Shown here: positions 16,217 through 25,474 of the stretch, in pieces
Layout: the number at the start of each line of letters is the position of its first letter
Position numbering within the stretch: the first letter of the stretch is position 1
Assembly (NCBI GenBank): GCA_900770525.1
Contig: CAAHDT010000018.1
Span: 1-52,301 of the forward strand
Direction: 5' to 3'
Length of the DNA: 52,301 bases
Origin: Candidatus Gastranaerophilales bacterium
GTDB taxonomy: Bacteria; Cyanobacteriota; Vampirovibrionia; Gastranaerophilales; Gastranaerophilaceae
The notes under the pieces: generated by a model
Seen by the model: only the letters and a program-made list of their open reading frames with translations
The model's database searches: none
What the model was told of the DNA's origin: nothing
Program-made: the position numbers and the translations under genes

Positions 16217-17275
16217 TTAAGCGGTAGGAAATATTTTCTTTTTCAGATATTTTAAAAACTCTCCTATATATGTTGTTGAAATTATTCCGATTACAAAATA
16301 AAAATATGTTGTCTTTAGCGGGCAATAAAACCAATATATATCAGCGTTATTTTTTATACTGAAATCTATTCCTTTTATTGTAAGGAGAGTATAAGTTATT
16401 ATATTAAATATCAACAAGTGGTTTGCCATAATGTGATAACTGTTTTGCCCTATTTTTTGTAAAAGACTCCAATTTTTAACTTTCTCATAAAGAATTTCAA
16501 CAATAAATAGTGTTATATAAATTCCGGTGATACTTGTTAATATTGGTATGAATAAGTTATTATATTGCCCCCAAACAAGTAAAAAATGGAGCCCGATACC
16601 GTCTTGTGCCGTAAAATCTTTGTTCGTTAACCACAAAATACTCTGCAAACACAATATAACCGCTAAGATTTGTGGTGTGAAAATGTTGATTTTATTTTCA
16701 ATATTGTTCCGATAAAAATATCCTAACTCAACAAAAAACAGCGCAAACATAGTTCTAAATATCCAAAGATAATTTATATTTTGTGCGTATTTTTGAAAAT
16801 AAATAGCTGCTAAAGACAAGATTAAATATATGCATAGCCTTGCGTATTTGGGGCATTTTATATATGCAAAGATTTTATAGATGATTAGAGTTATAAACAG
16901 GCATGGGACAAACCAAAGCGGTGAAATTAAATCAAGTTGGTGTCCTGTTAAAAACGGCATTAATAATTCGTTTTTTAACGTAATTGGTAATCCCCAAAAT
17001 TTTCCGACAATAGGAGTTATAGCAACTGTTAATCCTAAATAAAAAACTGCATATAAAATATATGGATTTAATAAACTTTTAAATCGGCGTTTGAAATACT
17101 CTACAAAGTTGTATTTGGGATTGAATAGTATTCCTGCAATAAAGAAAAATAAAATAACCTGAAAGGAGTACGGTGGAAACATTGGAATTAATGAAAATTC
17201 CAAGTGTCCAGAAACAACTATCAAAATTGCTAATGCTTTTAGTAAATTTATTTTGTCTGAGAATGTTTTATTCAT
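16217..17275 (-). CDS. Acyltransferase 3 family integral membrane protein
   Basis: The protein has 352 residues and about ten membrane helices. The N-terminus DKINLLKALAILIVVSGHLE carries the family's early histidine at the end of helix 1, and FFFIAGILFNPKYNFVEYFKRRFKSLLNPYI matches the loop after helix 2 (the R-R-x-x-x-L-x-P-Y pattern). Such enzymes acetylate or succinylate surface sugars and lipids, moving the acyl group across the membrane. The substrate is unknown. The ATG at 17275 is preferred over a TTG 12 bases upstream. Confidence 0.8.
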   Translation of the reverse strand: MNKTFSDKINLLKALAILIVVSGHLEFSLIPMFPPYSFQVILFFFIAGILFNPKYNFVEYFKRRFKSLLNPYILYAVFYLGLTVAITPIVGKFWGLPITLKNELLMPFLTGHQLDLISPLWFVPCLFITLIIYKIFAYIKCPKYARLCIYLILSLAAIYFQKYAQNINYLWIFRTMFALFFVELGYFYRNNIENKINIFTPQILAVILCLQSILWLTNKDFTAQDGIGLHFLLVWGQYNNLFIPILTSITGIYITLFIVEILYEKVKNWSLLQKIGQNSYHIMANHLLIFNIITYTLLTIKGIDFSIKNNADIYWFYCPLKTTYFYFVIGIISTTYIGEFLKYLKKKIFPTA

Positions 17276-17366
17276 ATCCAAATACAATTTTTGTAAAATA
17301 TGGCATTATGGTATGCTAATTATACAAAAATGTCAAATAGAAAATTGAACTATCGTTGTCGCCTAT

Positions 17367-17597
17367 TTATGCCTTGAAATAATCACAAATTAGCTTTTCT
17401 TTACGTGGAAATAAACGAACGACTTTTTCAGCAAGTTTATTTCTGTTAAGGTCATCTAATTGTTTTTTTAATATTGCTTTTTCTATTACCACTTTATTGT
17501 ACAATTCGGAGCAGATAAAACTTTTATCAACATGGGCTGATAATTTTGCCAGTTGAATTTCTTTCTCTTTTATTGATTTGATTAGTTCTTTCTTCAC
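17367..17597 (-). CDS. Small coiled-coil protein of unknown function
   Basis: The protein has 76 residues, is charged and is predicted to be helical (KKELIKSIKEKEIQLAKLS, then EKAILKKQLDDLNRNKLAEK). It begins with GTG at 17597, preceded by AGAGG. It has no membrane segment or known motif. It lies just downstream of the 2-oxoacid oxidoreductase operon on the same strand, but an AT-rich gap of about 100 bases separates them. Confidence 0.5.
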   Translation of the reverse strand: MKKELIKSIKEKEIQLAKLSAHVDKSFICSELYNKVVIEKAILKKQLDDLNRNKLAEKVVRLFPRKEKLICDYFKA

Positions 17598-17700
17598 TTT
17601 AAAAAAACCTCTTTAAAACTATAATATAATCTAATAATCCTTTTCTGTACTATTAAGATAATATCAATTACACAATTTTAAATCGACTTTTTAGGTGATT

Positions 17701-18255
17701 TTATGAATTTACTAGAGAAAAATCATACTCATAGCCTATTTTTAAAGCTTTACAATTTAGCGGTAACAGATTTTTTCTGTGTGGTGGCAATACGTTATCC
17801 AAGGCCTGCTCAAGAGTATCAAGGCTAACTAATCCGCTTACCTTAGCTAATACACCAAGAGCCAGAATATTTGTCATTCTAACGTTACCCAAATCATCTG
17901 CAAGTTTTGTTACAGGAGCGAAGAAATAATTAATATTATCTCTTAACTTCTTTTCCTCGACAAGAGTTGAATTAGCAATCATCCATCCGCCTTTTTTAAC
18001 TTTTGGCAAAAATCTGTCAAAAGAAGCCTGATTTAAGGCAACAATAAAATCTGTTTCAGCTTTATTTACGGAACTAACATCCTCTGAATCGTTCATAACA
18101 ATCTCGCAATTAACGGTTCCGCCTCTCATTTCGGCACCATAGCTCGGATACCAAGTAACATTCTTGTTATCTAACATAAATGCGTTTGCTAAAACTTCAC
18201 CGGCAAGCAATACCCCTTGCCCACCAAAACCTGCTATTATAAAATTCTTTTCCAT
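17701..18255 (-). CDS. 2-oxoacid:ferredoxin oxidoreductase, gamma subunit
   Basis: The 184-residue protein starts IIAGFGGQGVLLAGEVLA, the signature of the gamma domain of the pyruvate/ketoacid ferredoxin oxidoreductase family, and goes on with YGAEMRGGTVNCEIV. It completes the complex of four subunits (delta, alpha, beta, gamma), whose genes run in that order. The complex splits a 2-oxoacid to acyl-CoA and CO2 with reduction of ferredoxin. The gene follows the beta gene by 12 bases. Confidence 0.92.
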   Translation of the reverse strand: MEKNFIIAGFGGQGVLLAGEVLANAFMLDNKNVTWYPSYGAEMRGGTVNCEIVMNDSEDVSSVNKAETDFIVALNQASFDRFLPKVKKGGWMIANSTLVEEKKLRDNINYFFAPVTKLADDLGNVRMTNILALGVLAKVSGLVSLDTLEQALDNVLPPHRKNLLPLNCKALKIGYEYDFSLVNS

Positions 18256-18267
18256 AATTATAGTTCC

Positions 18268-19029
18268 TTAATTGTTTGCTGTTACGTCTTTATAAACCCC
18301 AGGTTTATAAATTGGCATCATTTCTTCTCTTACTCTTTCATGAGCTTTTTGTGGCGTTTTCTTCCAGTTTGTAGGGCAAGTTGAAAGAATTTCAACAAAA
18401 CTGAAGCCTAATCCCTTCATCTGAATTTCAAATGCCTTTTTAATTGCAGCCTTTGCCTTTTTAATGTTTGGTACAGTGTCAAGAGATACTCTTGCAGCAT
18501 ATGCAGTCCCATCACAAAGTGCAATATGTTCTGTAATTTTAACCGGATAGCCGTAGTATTCAACATTTCTTCCTGTTGGAGAAGTTGTTGTAACTTGTCC
18601 TAACAATGTTGTTGGTCCAAGCTGTCCGCCTGTCATACCATATGTAGTATTATTTATACAAATAGCCGTAACATTTTCGCCTCTTAGTGCTGAATGCATG
18701 CTTTCAGCCATCCCGATTGAAGCAAAGTCACCATCACCTTGATAAGTAAAGACAAATTTGTCAGGTCTGGCTCTTTTAATACCTGTTGCCTCTGCTAACG
18801 CTCTTCCGTGAGGGGCTTCCAAACTATCTACTTCAAGAAAATCATACAATGTTACTGAACATCCGATTGATGCAACTGCAATAGTATTTTCTCTTAAGCC
18901 TAATTCATCTAATACTTCCGCAACGAGTCTTACGGCAACCCCGTGATCACATCCCGGACAAAATGAAAATTTTGAGCCCTTTTTTATACTATCAGGGACT
19001 TTAAATGTTTGAGTTAATGTACCTGTCAT
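18268..19029 (-). CDS. 2-oxoacid:ferredoxin oxidoreductase, beta subunit (TPP-binding)
   Basis: The 253-residue subunit binds thiamine diphosphate. It shows FCPGCDHGVAVRLVAEVL near the N-terminus, the TPP/Mg motif GDGDFASIGMAE (about 92) and INNTTYGMTGGQLGPTT (about 125-140). The C-terminal part has FSFVEILSTCPTNWKK, typical of the KorB/VorA group. Start and stop abut the neighbouring subunit genes directly. Whether the substrate is 2-oxoglutarate or branched-chain 2-oxoacids cannot be decided from these motifs. Confidence 0.93.
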   Translation of the reverse strand: MTGTLTQTFKVPDSIKKGSKFSFCPGCDHGVAVRLVAEVLDELGLRENTIAVASIGCSVTLYDFLEVDSLEAPHGRALAEATGIKRARPDKFVFTYQGDGDFASIGMAESMHSALRGENVTAICINNTTYGMTGGQLGPTTLLGQVTTTSPTGRNVEYYGYPVKITEHIALCDGTAYAARVSLDTVPNIKKAKAAIKKAFEIQMKGLGFSFVEILSTCPTNWKKTPQKAHERVREEMMPIYKPGVYKDVTANN

Positions 19030-20106
19030 TTATACTTCACTTTCTTTTTTAATTCTTTCTACAATTTCCTCAACAGAAGGTGGATTCCCAACCGGTCTGT
19101 TAATGAGTTCAACTTCTGCTCTACCGTTTACCGCAAGTTTAATATCTTTTACCATTTGTCCCATATTAATTTCAACTGAAATAAATTTTTTAACAGTTTT
19201 GGCAAGTTCTGAAATTCTCTTTGATGGGAATGGAGATAAGGTTATTGGTCTTAACAAACCTACCTTTAATCCTAATTTTTTACATTCTTTCATTGCAGAC
19301 TTAGCATTTCTTGAAGGAGAACCAAAACTTACAAGAACGATATCAGCATCTTCTGTATTTAATTCTTCCCATTCTGTTTCTTTTTCTTCAATAAGTTTGT
19401 ATTTTGCGTGTAACTTATTCAAAAATTCACATTGATTGTCGGCACTTGGCGCATATGAACGAATAATTCTTGCAGGTCTGCCTTTTGCACCGGATAAAGC
19501 CCAATCAGAATCATCAACTTCCGGATACGGATATTCGCCAAACTCAACAGGTTCCATCATTTGTCCGAGAAGCCCGTCTGCTAAAAGAATTGTCGGATTT
19601 TTATATTTGTGCGCAAGATAGAAAGCTTTATAAGTTAAATCCACGCATTCTTGAACTGTCGCCGGAGCAAGAACAATTGCCTTATAATCTCCGTTTCCGC
19701 CACCAATAGTCGCTTGGTTATAGTCACCTTGAGATGGATAAATATTCCCTAACCCAGGACCACCTCTCATAACACTAACAAGAACTATAGGCAATTCATC
19801 TGATGCTGCATACGATAAAGCTTCTTGCATAAGTGCTACAGCACAAGAAGATGATGATGTCATAGCTTTCGCTCCGGTAGAACAAGCACCAAGCACCATG
19901 TTTATTGCTGCAAGTTCACTTTCGGCAGAAACATATGCCCTTTTAAGTTCTTGCATTTTTCCACTCATGAATTCCCCGATTTCACTCTGTGGAGTAATCG
20001 GGTAGCCGAAATAGCATTCACAACCGGCAAGAACTGCCGCATTTGCAATTGCATAATTTCCTTTAGTCAAAACTTTTTTATTAGTTTTTGTCAAACACTC
20101 TGTCAT
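19030..20106 (-). CDS. 2-oxoacid:ferredoxin oxidoreductase, alpha subunit (VorB/KorA type)
   Basis: The 358-residue alpha subunit contains GNYAIANAAVLAGCECYFGYPITPQSEI, then ESELAAINMVLGACSTGAKAMTSSSS (the substrate and TPP-facing region), RGGPGLGNIYPSQGDYNQA and a C-terminal transketolase-like domain (LLRPITLSPFPSKRI). This pattern is usual for subunits labelled VorB (3-methyl-2-oxobutanoate) or KorA (2-oxoglutarate). The gene ends immediately before the beta subunit start and follows the ferredoxin gene by nine bases, so all four are one operon. These enzymes are oxygen-sensitive, which supports an anaerobic lifestyle. Confidence 0.93.
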   Translation of the reverse strand: MTECLTKTNKKVLTKGNYAIANAAVLAGCECYFGYPITPQSEIGEFMSGKMQELKRAYVSAESELAAINMVLGACSTGAKAMTSSSSCAVALMQEALSYAASDELPIVLVSVMRGGPGLGNIYPSQGDYNQATIGGGNGDYKAIVLAPATVQECVDLTYKAFYLAHKYKNPTILLADGLLGQMMEPVEFGEYPYPEVDDSDWALSGAKGRPARIIRSYAPSADNQCEFLNKLHAKYKLIEEKETEWEELNTEDADIVLVSFGSPSRNAKSAMKECKKLGLKVGLLRPITLSPFPSKRISELAKTVKKFISVEINMGQMVKDIKLAVNGRAEVELINRPVGNPPSVEEIVERIKKESEV

Positions 20107-20115
20107 AATTTTATT

Positions 20116-20331
20116 TTATCCTCTATAAACTTCTTTTATCGCTAAATCAGGGCATCTTGTTGCACACATAGCGCACCCCAGACATTCATGGTTTGGATCA
20201 TTGAACTCAACCAAATGAACTCCTAAGCTGTTCACTTCTTTCCCCACTTTTAGCAATTTTTTAGGACATTCATCTATACATAAATAACATCCCTTACATC
20301 TGTCTTTGTCAATTACAATATGGCTCATCAT
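20116..20331 (-). CDS. 2-oxoacid:ferredoxin oxidoreductase, delta (2x[4Fe-4S] ferredoxin) subunit
   Basis: The small 71-residue protein has two [4Fe-4S] motifs: CKGCYLCIDECPKK and CLGCAMCATRCPD. It passes electrons from the TPP site to soluble ferredoxin. I chose the ATG at 20331, since GAGAGG lies just upstream; an earlier in-frame start has no ribosome site. It is the first gene of the operon. Confidence 0.92.
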   Translation of the reverse strand: MMSHIVIDKDRCKGCYLCIDECPKKLLKVGKEVNSLGVHLVEFNDPNHECLGCAMCATRCPDLAIKEVYRG

Positions 20332-20357
20332 TGTTACCTCTCTACATGCCAATTAAT

Positions 20358-20363
20358 ATTATA
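20358..20363 (-). promoter_or_regulatory. Extended -10 promoter of the oxidoreductase operon
   Basis: On the minus strand a perfect TATAAT box is preceded by TGC, giving an extended -10 element 27 bases ahead of the delta-subunit start. No good -35 box is found at standard spacing, which fits extended -10 promoters. Confidence 0.6.
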
Positions 20364-20420
20364 GCACTTAATAAAAATTTCAATTCTTTTCTTTACATTT
20401 TAATACAATTCCTTAACATT

Positions 20421-20450
20421 TTGCTATAAATAGTATTATTCTGCTAAAAT
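20421..20450 (+). promoter_or_regulatory. Promoter of the giant coiled-coil gene
   Basis: TTGCTA (20421-20426), an 18-base spacer and TAAAAT (20445-20450), with TG just before the -10 box, lie about 39 bases ahead of the start codon. It is divergent from the promoter at 20358. Confidence 0.55.
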
Positions 20451-20488
20451 ATAAGTGGGAAAATGTGTATTTTAAGGAAATTATTATA

Positions 20489-23400
20489 ATGGCTGAAAAC
20501 GTTGAAGAAATTGCAAGACTTCTTGAAAGAATAAAAAAAGAAAACAAGCTTAATGCTGAAGATTTTAATAGAATACTTTTTGATATTAAAAATAGACTTG
20601 AAAATGTAGATGGTGGAAATGCTGAAATTCGCAAGTTTATCAGTGGTTTAAAAGATACCGTTCAGCTAAAAATATCTGATGACAATGATTATCAGTCATC
20701 TGTTGCTAATGCTTTAAAACAAATCGGTGCACTTTTAGAAAAAACTCCTGATATGGAAGATTATAATAGTGTTCGAGAAGATATTAACACATTGACCGAA
20801 AACTTTAAACAAGCGGTAGAATCTATTGTTAAATTTGCAAATCAAGATACTGATGCAAAAAATGTTTTAATGAATAAAATTAGTAATCTTGAAGAAAATT
20901 CTGACAAAATAAACAAAAACCTTCCTCAAATTCTAAATGATGGAATTGAACGTTTAAATACTTTGAACGGTAATTTGTCCGAGGCTATGAATTCTAATTT
21001 CGCCTATACTCAATCAACATTGGATTCCTTAAAAAATAGTTTTAGTGATTATTTTGAACAGGCAAATATGGTTTCCGAAAATTCGCTAAAAAGTATTGAA
21101 CAAAATTTTTTAGATAATTCTAATATTCAAAACACAAACAAAATAGATATCCTGAACGGAATAAAAACTTTGGGTTTGGAATTAGATGGGCAAAATAAAA
21201 AATTTAAAGATAATTTTGAAGATAAATTTTCTCAGCTTGTAGATATTTTGGAAGGGTATAAGTCTTTAGCTACAAAATTAAATGAAGTCACAAATACAGA
21301 ATTCGCAACTAAATTTTCTGAACTCGGAGAACAATTAAAGCAAGCATATAGCGCTTATAATGGCAATTTAATTGAACTTCAGTCAAATATAAATGACTTG
21401 AACTCTGTTATTTCTCAAGTTTCTAATTCTGTTGTTATGGGTGTTGTTAACAGTAACAGTGAAGTTATTAATGAACTTAAGAGTGAGTTGTTGTCTAGTT
21501 CCGGTTCTAATTTTGATACTATCATGGCAAAATTGGAGCAAATAAACGGAGAACTTATAGGTTTTAAAGATACTGTTTCAAACAATCTAACAGAATATTT
21601 AACTGCAATTAAAGATAATTTTGTAGACTATACTAACAAAATGGAATCTTCTATGCGAGATGACGAAATAGTTGAAAAGTTACAAAACCTTGAAGGAATT
21701 ATTTACGGAAACAACGAAGAAAGAAAAAATAACTTTAACTCTGTAATAGGCACAATAAGTGAATGTCAAAATTCGTTAAATTCAATTCAAAATAGTATTA
21801 ACGAAACAAAAGACAGCAACTTAGTAAACTTTAATGATTTGAAGGTTCTTGTAACAAACACATCAAACAAAGAAGAAATTATCTCAAGTTTAACTAATTT
21901 GATTAATGAAAGAAGTTACTATAAAGACGAACAACTTCGTGAGTTAAAAGGACTTGTAGAACATTATAATATAAGTATTACTGATAATATAAATAATGTA
22001 AAAGATAACAATGAAAGATTCTTTATTAATCTTGAAGAATTGAAGTCTGAAATTGTAAAAAATGCTCAAGATAATTCTCTTTGGGAAAGGTTTGAGCAAC
22101 TCATTAACGAAAGAAGTAATGAAAAAAATCAAAAATTTGACGATTTAAGAAACATTATTTGTGATTACAAAAACTCTATTGAAAACTTTATTAATGACAG
22201 AAACCTTCAAGAAGGAAATATTTTATCAGAACTTCACGATATAAAAAACGCTCATAATGCGATTATTCCACAAATTGAAAATCTTCAAAATCTAGAAGAT
22301 ACAATAAATTCAAGCTCTCAAAATTATGGTTCAATTTTAAATGATAGAATTGAGGATGTTAAGGGGGCATTAAGGGAAATTATCCAAAATATTCAGACTC
22401 AGTTTGAGCAGACAACGCCTGAAATTACTAACAAGTTAGAAGCGTTAGAGAATATTTTAAATGAGTCAGCTCATGCATACCATGAAAAAATTAATTGTAT
22501 TTTAAATAATACAAATTTGTACAATTCTGAATTTGACGAGTTTAAAAACGCTGCATATTCAAAATTAGATACAACTTTAGGCAATTTGGAGCAAATTCGA
22601 GACAATTTTGACACATTATTCGGCAAGATGTCTACCCTTGTTGGAGATTCCGGGCTTATTGAAATTCTTGCCAATATTCGTCAACAATTTAATATAATTA
22701 TTGAACAAATCCACAATGAGAAAGAAGATTTAAGTAGCAATCTTGAAGGAAAATTAAAAGAAGGTATTAATTCAATAAGCAGTAATCTTTATTTAATCGG
22801 ACAAAACCTTGAAGAAGTTCGAGTAAAACAGGGTGAAAATGCTGATTATTTAAGAGAAAATTTTGAAGGTAAAATGCTTGGTCTTCAAGCTGACATTGAA
22901 AATATCAGCAAAAACCTAAAAGAAAATATTGATGAAAAAGGAAATTCATTAATTGGTGAACTTGAGCCTGTTAAAAACGCTCTCAATGAATTACTTAGTC
23001 TTGATTTTGGACATGTTTTAGCTGATGTGAAAGGACAGATTGAAGTTTCTTATGCAGGTTTGATAAAAGATATTCCATCTTCAATATTAGATAACGAAAA
23101 ATTTATCAATATTGAAAATTCATATCAAAATGTTGTCGAAAAATTGAACGGGCTAGAATCATTTGTTCGCCAAACTTCTGATAATGCAGTTGAAAATTTG
23201 AATAATTCCATTGTAAAAATCAATTCAGTTGTCCAGAATAATTTTGAGTTAACCGAAAATCTACAAAATGCTCTCGAAGCTGATTTGATAAGAATTCAAA
23301 ATAGTATTCACGAATACAATGAATCTACTAAACAGACAATTGCTGAAAAGTTAGAGGAAATTAAGCAATCAATCACTGAAAAGCAAACTCTCGGAAAAGA

Positions 23401-25474
23401 CGATTTGCAAAGTGTAATCGCACCTTTGTTAGATAATCAGGAAGTTCTTGATGTAATCAGGACTATTAATAAAAATCTGGCAGAGAAACTTGAAGAATTC
23501 AGTCAAGATAGTAATCTTGCGGCACAAGATATCTTGGATATTATTAATTCTGTTAGCAATACAGTTAATTATACGCTGGATGTAATCAATGAAAAGTTTG
23601 AGGCAATAGAAACTAAAAACAAAGAATTTGCCGACAAATTAGCAGAAATAAATTCAAAACTTGATATTTTTGCAATGGACAATAATTCGGAAGTCCTTGA
23701 TGAAATCAGTGGAATAAAAGACACGCTACAAGCAATGACCCAAAAACCTGAATATGAGTCAGTATTGAATTCAATAAATAGCAAGATAGATGTTCTTGCT
23801 ATGAGTGATGATTCTGAAATTACTGATGGTTTGCAGGAAATTTTAGACTTTTTGAATGATATTTCAGATAAAATTTTAAGCAAAGAAAATTTTGAAAATG
23901 CAATAAATAATTTAAATCAAAAACTTGAAACATTAAGTTCTGCATCTGAAACAACAGAACTCAAAAAACTTGTGACAACTATTGATAATAAGTTAGACAT
24001 TATTGCTCAATCGGATGATAATGATTTATTTGATAGCATTGACTCTGTTGGAGAAAAAATTGACAAGCTGAACGATTTGCACAATGAGTATCAAGAAAAT
24101 ATCAATAATATAAACAATCAGATTAATGATTTGCATATGGGAAATTGCAGTACCGCAGAAACCCTTGCTCAAGTCAAAGATAATCTTGAATTGATAAGTG
24201 GTGATAACAGTCAAGTTATTGAAAAACTTGATGATATAAACGATATTATTGAAAATAAATTCAATGATACCAATAACAGTATTTCAAATGGCAATAAAAC
24301 CATCGAAGAAAAACTCGACAAAATAAAATCAGACACCGAATCAAATACGAAGTTAGAAGATTTAATCAGCACATTGCATAACAAAGTTGATATTCTTGCA
24401 ATGGCGGATGATTCTGATATTCAAGATGAAATAACAGAAATTAAAGAACTTATTGAAGATCAGATTTCAAACGAAAATTCAAAAAATGCTGATGAACTTT
24501 TGCACAAATTGTACAATCAACTTTCAAATGTTGATTTTAGTAAACAAGCAGGAGAAATCAAGGAGTCAATTATTTCTGCGGTTGTATCTTTGACAAATGA
24601 AATATCGTTTGTGGAAGAAACAGAAGAAATCAAAGACTTTGTGAGTGAAAAAACTAACGATTTGCATAGAACTTTGATGGATGTTAAACACCAGTTGGCA
24701 ACTCTCACTTGCAGTGGAGATGATATGGATTTCTATTCATATACTTTGCAAGATGTAGAGTCCGACTTAGCTAAATTAAGACTAATCTTGAAAGATATGT
24801 CCGGTGAAGCATCTTCTACAAACGAAATATGCTTAATTTCTAATAATATTTCAAAAATTTCCAAAACATTAGACACTTTTAAAGAAGAGTTTTATGCGGC
24901 AGAATTGAAACGTGAAAATCAACCGGATTTGAACGAGCATATTGTAAGTATTAGCGCAAGACTTAACAAGTTAATCCTAAGTAAAAAAGATGTTGATAGT
25001 GCGGTTCTTGCTCAACTTGATGCAACAAGAAACAAACTTGAGCAAATGGATACAACAGTATTAACTAAAGGTATTGAAAAAGTTCTTGTTTCAATGGACG
25101 AAAAACTGTCTTATTCAGCAAACTTAAATACGGTTTTGAAAAATGTTATGATGTATTTAGGTGAATGGATGGATGGCACAACCGAAACAATCTCAAGCAT
25201 TTACGATAAAACAACTAAAATTAATAATCTAAATGATGCTATTACTGAGTTGCGAAAATGTGTTCCTGACAAACAAGATTTGATTGATGTAATAGATTCA
25301 AGGTTTGACGAGCAAAACGACCGAATTGCAGATCTTGAACATAAGCTGGAAAAATTATCTATGGCGGTTGCGAAATCTGACACAACAGAACTTAATGCCA
25401 AAATTGGCAATTTAAATGATAAAATTGAAAAATTAAGCACAAATATAGAAAAGCTGGCAGCATATGTCGAATAA
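20489..25474 (+). CDS. Giant cytoplasmic coiled-coil protein with internal repeats
   Basis: This protein has 1661 residues and no signal peptide or membrane segment. It is rich in Asn, Glu, Asp, Ser and Lys and is predicted to be helical almost throughout. Two repeat families are visible. The first recurs four times between about residues 1054 and 1310, built on NSKLDIFAMDNNSEV, NSKIDVLAMSDDSEI, DNKLDIIAQSDDNDL and HNKVDILAMADDSDI, each followed by a helix. The second occurs at about 468 and 531 (LINERSYYKDEQLRELK, LINERSNEKNQKFDDLR). AAGGAA precedes the ATG at 20489. Its last 11 bases overlap the FAD oxidase gene. No known family is recognised; long coiled-coil scaffolds such as cytoskeletal or polar organisers are the closest analogy. 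It differs clearly from the S1/pilus genes in composition. Confidence 0.75.
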   Translation: MAENVEEIARLLERIKKENKLNAEDFNRILFDIKNRLENVDGGNAEIRKFISGLKDTVQLKISDDNDYQSSVANALKQIGALLEKTPDMEDYNSVREDINTLTENFKQAVESIVKFANQDTDAKNVLMNKISNLEENSDKINKNLPQILNDGIERLNTLNGNLSEAMNSNFAYTQSTLDSLKNSFSDYFEQANMVSENSLKSIEQNFLDNSNIQNTNKIDILNGIKTLGLELDGQNKKFKDNFEDKFSQLVDILEGYKSLATKLNEVTNTEFATKFSELGEQLKQAYSAYNGNLIELQSNINDLNSVISQVSNSVVMGVVNSNSEVINELKSELLSSSGSNFDTIMAKLEQINGELIGFKDTVSNNLTEYLTAIKDNFVDYTNKMESSMRDDEIVEKLQNLEGIIYGNNEERKNNFNSVIGTISECQNSLNSIQNSINETKDSNLVNFNDLKVLVTNTSNKEEIISSLTNLINERSYYKDEQLRELKGLVEHYNISITDNINNVKDNNERFFINLEELKSEIVKNAQDNSLWERFEQLINERSNEKNQKFDDLRNIICDYKNSIENFINDRNLQEGNILSELHDIKNAHNAIIPQIENLQNLEDTINSSSQNYGSILNDRIEDVKGALREIIQNIQTQFEQTTPEITNKLEALENILNESAHAYHEKINCILNNTNLYNSEFDEFKNAAYSKLDTTLGNLEQIRDNFDTLFGKMSTLVGDSGLIEILANIRQQFNIIIEQIHNEKEDLSSNLEGKLKEGINSISSNLYLIGQNLEEVRVKQGENADYLRENFEGKMLGLQADIENISKNLKENIDEKGNSLIGELEPVKNALNELLSLDFGHVLADVKGQIEVSYAGLIKDIPSSILDNEKFINIENSYQNVVEKLNGLESFVRQTSDNAVENLNNSIVKINSVVQNNFELTENLQNALEADLIRIQNSIHEYNESTKQTIAEKLEEIKQSITEKQTLGKDDLQSVIAPLLDNQEVLDVIRTINKNLAEKLEEFSQDSNLAAQDILDIINSVSNTVNYTLDVINEKFEAIETKNKEFADKLAEINSKLDIFAMDNNSEVLDEISGIKDTLQAMTQKPEYESVLNSINSKIDVLAMSDDSEITDGLQEILDFLNDISDKILSKENFENAINNLNQKLETLSSASETTELKKLVTTIDNKLDIIAQSDDNDLFDSIDSVGEKIDKLNDLHNEYQENINNINNQINDLHMGNCSTAETLAQVKDNLELISGDNSQVIEKLDDINDIIENKFNDTNNSISNGNKTIEEKLDKIKSDTESNTKLEDLISTLHNKVDILAMADDSDIQDEITEIKELIEDQISNENSKNADELLHKLYNQLSNVDFSKQAGEIKESIISAVVSLTNEISFVEETEEIKDFVSEKTNDLHRTLMDVKHQLATLTCSGDDMDFYSYTLQDVESDLAKLRLILKDMSGEASSTNEICLISNNISKISKTLDTFKEEFYAAELKRENQPDLNEHIVSISARLNKLILSKKDVDSAVLAQLDATRNKLEQMDTTVLTKGIEKVLVSMDEKLSYSANLNTVLKNVMMYLGEWMDGTTETISSIYDKTTKINNLNDAITELRKCVPDKQDLIDVIDSRFDEQNDRIADLEHKLEKLSMAVAKSDTTELNAKIGNLNDKIEKLSTNIEKLAAYVE